From Actinomycetota bacterium (lineage in GTDB: Bacteria > Actinomycetota > Actinomycetes > S36-B12 > UBA10799): DNA of 7,738 nucleotides. Numbering within the stretch: the first letter of the stretch is position 1; each line of letters starts with the position of its first letter. The stretch is from assembly GCA_030837395.1 (NCBI GenBank), contig JAUPKO010000273.1:1-7738 (forward strand), in the 5' to 3' direction. The translations under genes and the position numbers were made by a program. This document shows positions 5,560 to 7,738 of the stretch, piece after piece. The notes below the pieces were generated by a model. That model was not told the DNA's origin. It saw only the letters and a program-made list of their open reading frames with translations, and made no database searches.

Positions 5560-7600
5560 CAGGGCTCCCGAAGAACCCCGGCACCGGCTTGCCGTGCGCG
5601 CTGGGCAATGTGAGTAGAAAGCGGCGGTCGAGGAACCGGTTGGCCCTCTCACACGATGTCTCCGACGCGAAGGTGCAGCAGTGGCACGCCGCTCCATGCA
5701 GGAAGTCCTCGGGGTCACTCGGAGTCCGCATGGCGCACACTGGGTCCGACGAGCACCGGGCAGCTCGGCGAAGCGCCGAGATCACCAGCCCCTGCAGCCG
5801 AGACGGCTCTGACAGCGCGACGAGCCCTCCGAGGGTGCCTTCGCTATCTGAGGCGGTGGTGCAGATCAACAGTCCGGCAGCGCCTTCGCGGTGCGCGGAG
5901 GCGGGCCAACCGTAGAGCCGCTCGGTGAGGCGGGCGGCGCCGTAGCCACATGACATCGCCATCTCGCGGATCAGCACGTGAGACAGGGTGTGCAGCAACC
6001 AGTATCGGGGCGCAGGCAACCGGGTGTCGGGATCGACGGCTTTGGCGGTCTCGGAGAAGCGGCGGGCGAAATTGCGGCGGTTGGCTGCCTGGTGCGCCGC
6101 CCACAGCGGCGTGGTGTAGACGATGTTCTCCCAGGCTTCGACGGCATCGAGGCTGAGCTGCAGGAAGATTCCTTCGCCGCGGTCCTCGGTCGCAGGTACC
6201 CACGTGGGTTTGCCGTTGCGGGTGAGCTTGACCAGCCGGCCGGGCAGATCGTTGACGCGATCCATTTCGTCGAGTCGAGTGAATCCGATGAAGGCGTTGA
6301 CCTTCTTCATCTGGTTGACGGCGACGACGCGGCGGATCTGTGCAGGAAGCACGGGGCCGCGGGTCATGTCGGTCACCATCAGCCCGGTGGTGTTCTTCTG
6401 GGCGGGGAACAGGGCCGGCTTCTGCAGATACTGCCATTCGGGAATCAGGAGTTCTACTGGATCCCAGTCATCGCGCTTCTTCTTGCGCTCCTCGTCGGAC
6501 TCTGGCGGCGATAGCGCCTCGGCCACTGCGGTTGAGAGGCCCTCGTCCGAGACACCGCTCAGGTCAATCTCTTTCATACCTGCCATCGCGCGAATAACGT
6601 CGAGTTGTCCGGCGAACTGCTTGACGGTGTCGACCCCGAGTTTGAGCCGGATCAGGTCGCCGAGGGCTTCAGCTTTCTCGGCGTCGGTGCGGGGCATGAC
6701 GATGATCGATTGTGTGGAGGCGAACCACAGGTTGGAGGCACCCATCATGATCAACGTCGGCCGCGCACCGCACTCTTTGTCGAAGGCATTCAAATGTGGG
6801 TGACGGCCACGGCAGGTCTGCGGCAGCTTTTCGCGGCCCACCGAGCCCTGCGCTTCCGCCATGCCGCGAGTGGCGCCGCATTGCGTGCACGCGATCATCG
6901 AGCCGACGCTCTTGCCGAGGTTGGCGTCGCGCATCTTCAGGTCGGGCCGCTCCGCCTTCGTGCAGCGCCTGCCGCGATGCACCCACAGTTCGTACGGAAA
7001 CTCGTCAACGTGACCGTTGGTGCATGTCAGCAGATGCTGCGCAGGCACCGCGGGACTCTCACGCCGCCCAGTCTTCGCCCCGCCGCGCCGAGCGCCACGG
7101 CCGGGACAGCTCTTGTGTGTGAATTGCGCCAGGTCGGGCCGGAAGGGGTGGATGTTGACGTAGCTGAACCGCGGCAAGGGGCCGAGGTAATCACAGCCGG
7201 TGCACCGCAGCCACTGCGGGAATACCCGTGCGGGGATACCCAAGTCGGCGCCCTCTTTGGTAAACGAGTTCTGCTTGGGCTGCCAGGGATAGGGCCGCAG
7301 CGCCTCCACCTGCGGACCAAGATGCATGCGGATCACGTTGAGCAGCCGGGGCTCGATGACCGCCGGAATCGTTTCGCGCCGTTTCCAGATGGGCTCCCAG
7401 TCGTCCAAGCCGGCGGGCATCACCGAGAATCCGGGCAGGTCCATGATCGCGCCCGGCCCGTAGGTGTATAGCAGCGACGACGGTCGTGACGAGCCCACCT
7501 TGGCGCGGTTCTTAACCACCGCGTCTTCGGCATCGGCAAGGGGGTCGAGAGTCTCCTCTGGATCGTGCAACATCACCGCTTCGGGCGTGGTGTCGGTCAT
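5549..7600 (-). CDS. drmB: DISARM protein DrmB (DUF1998 domain)
   Basis: A complete 683-residue DrmB, the DUF1998 partner of the DrmA helicase; in studied DISARM systems DrmA and DrmB form the core complex that engages incoming phage DNA. The family signature is at residues 39-67: RPSSLLYTYGPGAIMDLPGF followed by a valine-rich strand and AGLDDW. A cysteine-rich section (C133, C136, C165, C193, C213, C238, C241, C263, C277) looks like several zinc fingers. A charged segment (366-380) separates it from the second half. The DUF1998 part has HTLSHVLIREMAMSCGYG (537-554), then a strand and C-terminal cysteines C616, C622, C639, C641, C642 and C650, again probably metal-binding. The start ATG overlaps the drmA stop by one base (TGATG), with GAGGA and AGGGG just upstream. 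No breaks or missing parts are seen. No nuclease motif is visible; its role is probably structural and DNA-binding. Confidence 0.93.
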   Translation of the reverse strand: MTDTTPEAVMLHDPEETLDPLADAEDAVVKNRAKVGSSRPSSLLYTYGPGAIMDLPGFSVMPAGLDDWEPIWKRRETIPAVIEPRLLNVIRMHLGPQVEALRPYPWQPKQNSFTKEGADLGIPARVFPQWLRCTGCDYLGPLPRFSYVNIHPFRPDLAQFTHKSCPGRGARRGGAKTGRRESPAVPAQHLLTCTNGHVDEFPYELWVHRGRRCTKAERPDLKMRDANLGKSVGSMIACTQCGATRGMAEAQGSVGREKLPQTCRGRHPHLNAFDKECGARPTLIMMGASNLWFASTQSIIVMPRTDAEKAEALGDLIRLKLGVDTVKQFAGQLDVIRAMAGMKEIDLSGVSDEGLSTAVAEALSPPESDEERKKKRDDWDPVELLIPEWQYLQKPALFPAQKNTTGLMVTDMTRGPVLPAQIRRVVAVNQMKKVNAFIGFTRLDEMDRVNDLPGRLVKLTRNGKPTWVPATEDRGEGIFLQLSLDAVEAWENIVYTTPLWAAHQAANRRNFARRFSETAKAVDPDTRLPAPRYWLLHTLSHVLIREMAMSCGYGAARLTERLYGWPASAHREGAAGLLICTTASDSEGTLGGLVALSEPSRLQGLVISALRRAARCSSDPVCAMRTPSDPEDFLHGAACHCCTFASETSCERANRFLDRRFLLTLPSAHGKPVPGFFGSPDVQ
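5565..5569 (-). promoter_or_regulatory. Ribosome-binding site of drmC, inside the end of drmB
   Basis: On the minus strand GGGAG sits five bases before the drmC ATG (5559-5557) and lies within the last codons of drmB. It fixes the drmC start and points to translation of drmC coupled to drmB termination, 11 nt overlap. Confidence 0.6.
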
Positions 7601-7738
7601 CAGTCCTCATCCCCTACTGGCAGGGTCCACCGTGGTGCGCCGTCGGGAACGTGCGCGAATAGGCGCTCCGGGATGGGGCTGACGAGGATGTTGATCTCCG
7701 GCTGCACTTCCCGCATCGAGTTCGCGACGACGAACGGC
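7600..7738 (-). CDS. drmA: DISARM helicase DrmA, C-terminal fragment (5' part outside window)
   Basis: Only the last 45 codons are present, entering from the right edge and stopping at TGA 7602-7600. The visible start PFVVANSMREVQPEINILVS agrees with the conserved 'NSMREVxPEIN' block near the C terminus of DrmA, the SF2-type helicase of DISARM. The ATP-binding and helicase motifs lie outside the window. It shares one base with the drmB start, so drmA, drmB and drmC are a tight operon. The identification leans on this short block and on the two confident DISARM genes downstream. Confidence 0.8.
   Translation of the reverse strand, partial: PFVVANSMREVQPEINILVSPIPERLFAHVPDGAPRWTLPVGDED

Noticed and set aside
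5560..5718. Longer drmC starting at 5718
   Set aside because: The extra 53 residues are drmB read out of frame and not protein-like. The ATG at 5559 has a good ribosome-binding site and gives the usual DrmC length.
6605..7471. 288-codon plus-strand open frame opposite drmB
   Set aside because: Antisense shadow of a confident drmB; low-complexity Ala/Gly/Arg/His composition with no motifs, typical of high-GC opposite strands.

Overview
The window is high-GC DNA, most likely from an actinobacterium of the Mycobacteriaceae. The best taxonomic clue is a receptor kinase whose kinase domain closely resembles mycobacterial PknF, including the stretches around HPRLPR, EFDGQLWI and GLTATNMTVGT. There are no RNA genes, CRISPR arrays or insertion sequences that I can support. 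The window looks like part of a defence or accessory island.

Left part, plus strand (3-3023). It opens with the last 47 codons of an ImmA/IrrE-type protein (often HTH-metallopeptidase regulators). Next is a 507-residue protein of unknown family (230-1753) with a HEPN-like R-N-x-x-H motif near its C terminus. An in-frame amber codon separates this gene from a possible upstream start that overlaps the ImmA/IrrE stop. A small reverse-strand gene (1750-1938) converges on it with a 4-bp overlap of stop codons. After a short divergent spacer comes a 333-residue cysteine-rich, probably zinc-binding protein (2022-3023) with a C-terminal coiled coil. Its start lies 1 nt after a perfect inverted repeat that contains a possible leaderless -10 element.

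Right part, minus strand (7738 down to 3067). This is the 3' portion of a DISARM anti-phage locus: the end of drmA (helicase), complete drmB (DUF1998, zinc fingers) and complete drmC (phospholipase D-like, one HKD motif). The drm genes overlap by 1 and 11 nt, so they look translationally coupled. A PknF-like transmembrane Ser/Thr kinase with an extracytoplasmic domain follows on the same strand 135 bp after drmC. It ends convergent with the zinc-protein gene, 43 bp away.

How they may work together: DrmA, DrmB and DrmC are known DISARM core subunits that restrict incoming phage DNA. The DISARM methyltransferase and class-specific genes are not visible and should lie outside the right edge. The kinase could be an independent housekeeping-type receptor or a regulatory add-on to DISARM; position and strand are the only evidence for a link. 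The ImmA/IrrE plus HEPN-like pair is a plausible second defence or toxin-type module, but this is inference.
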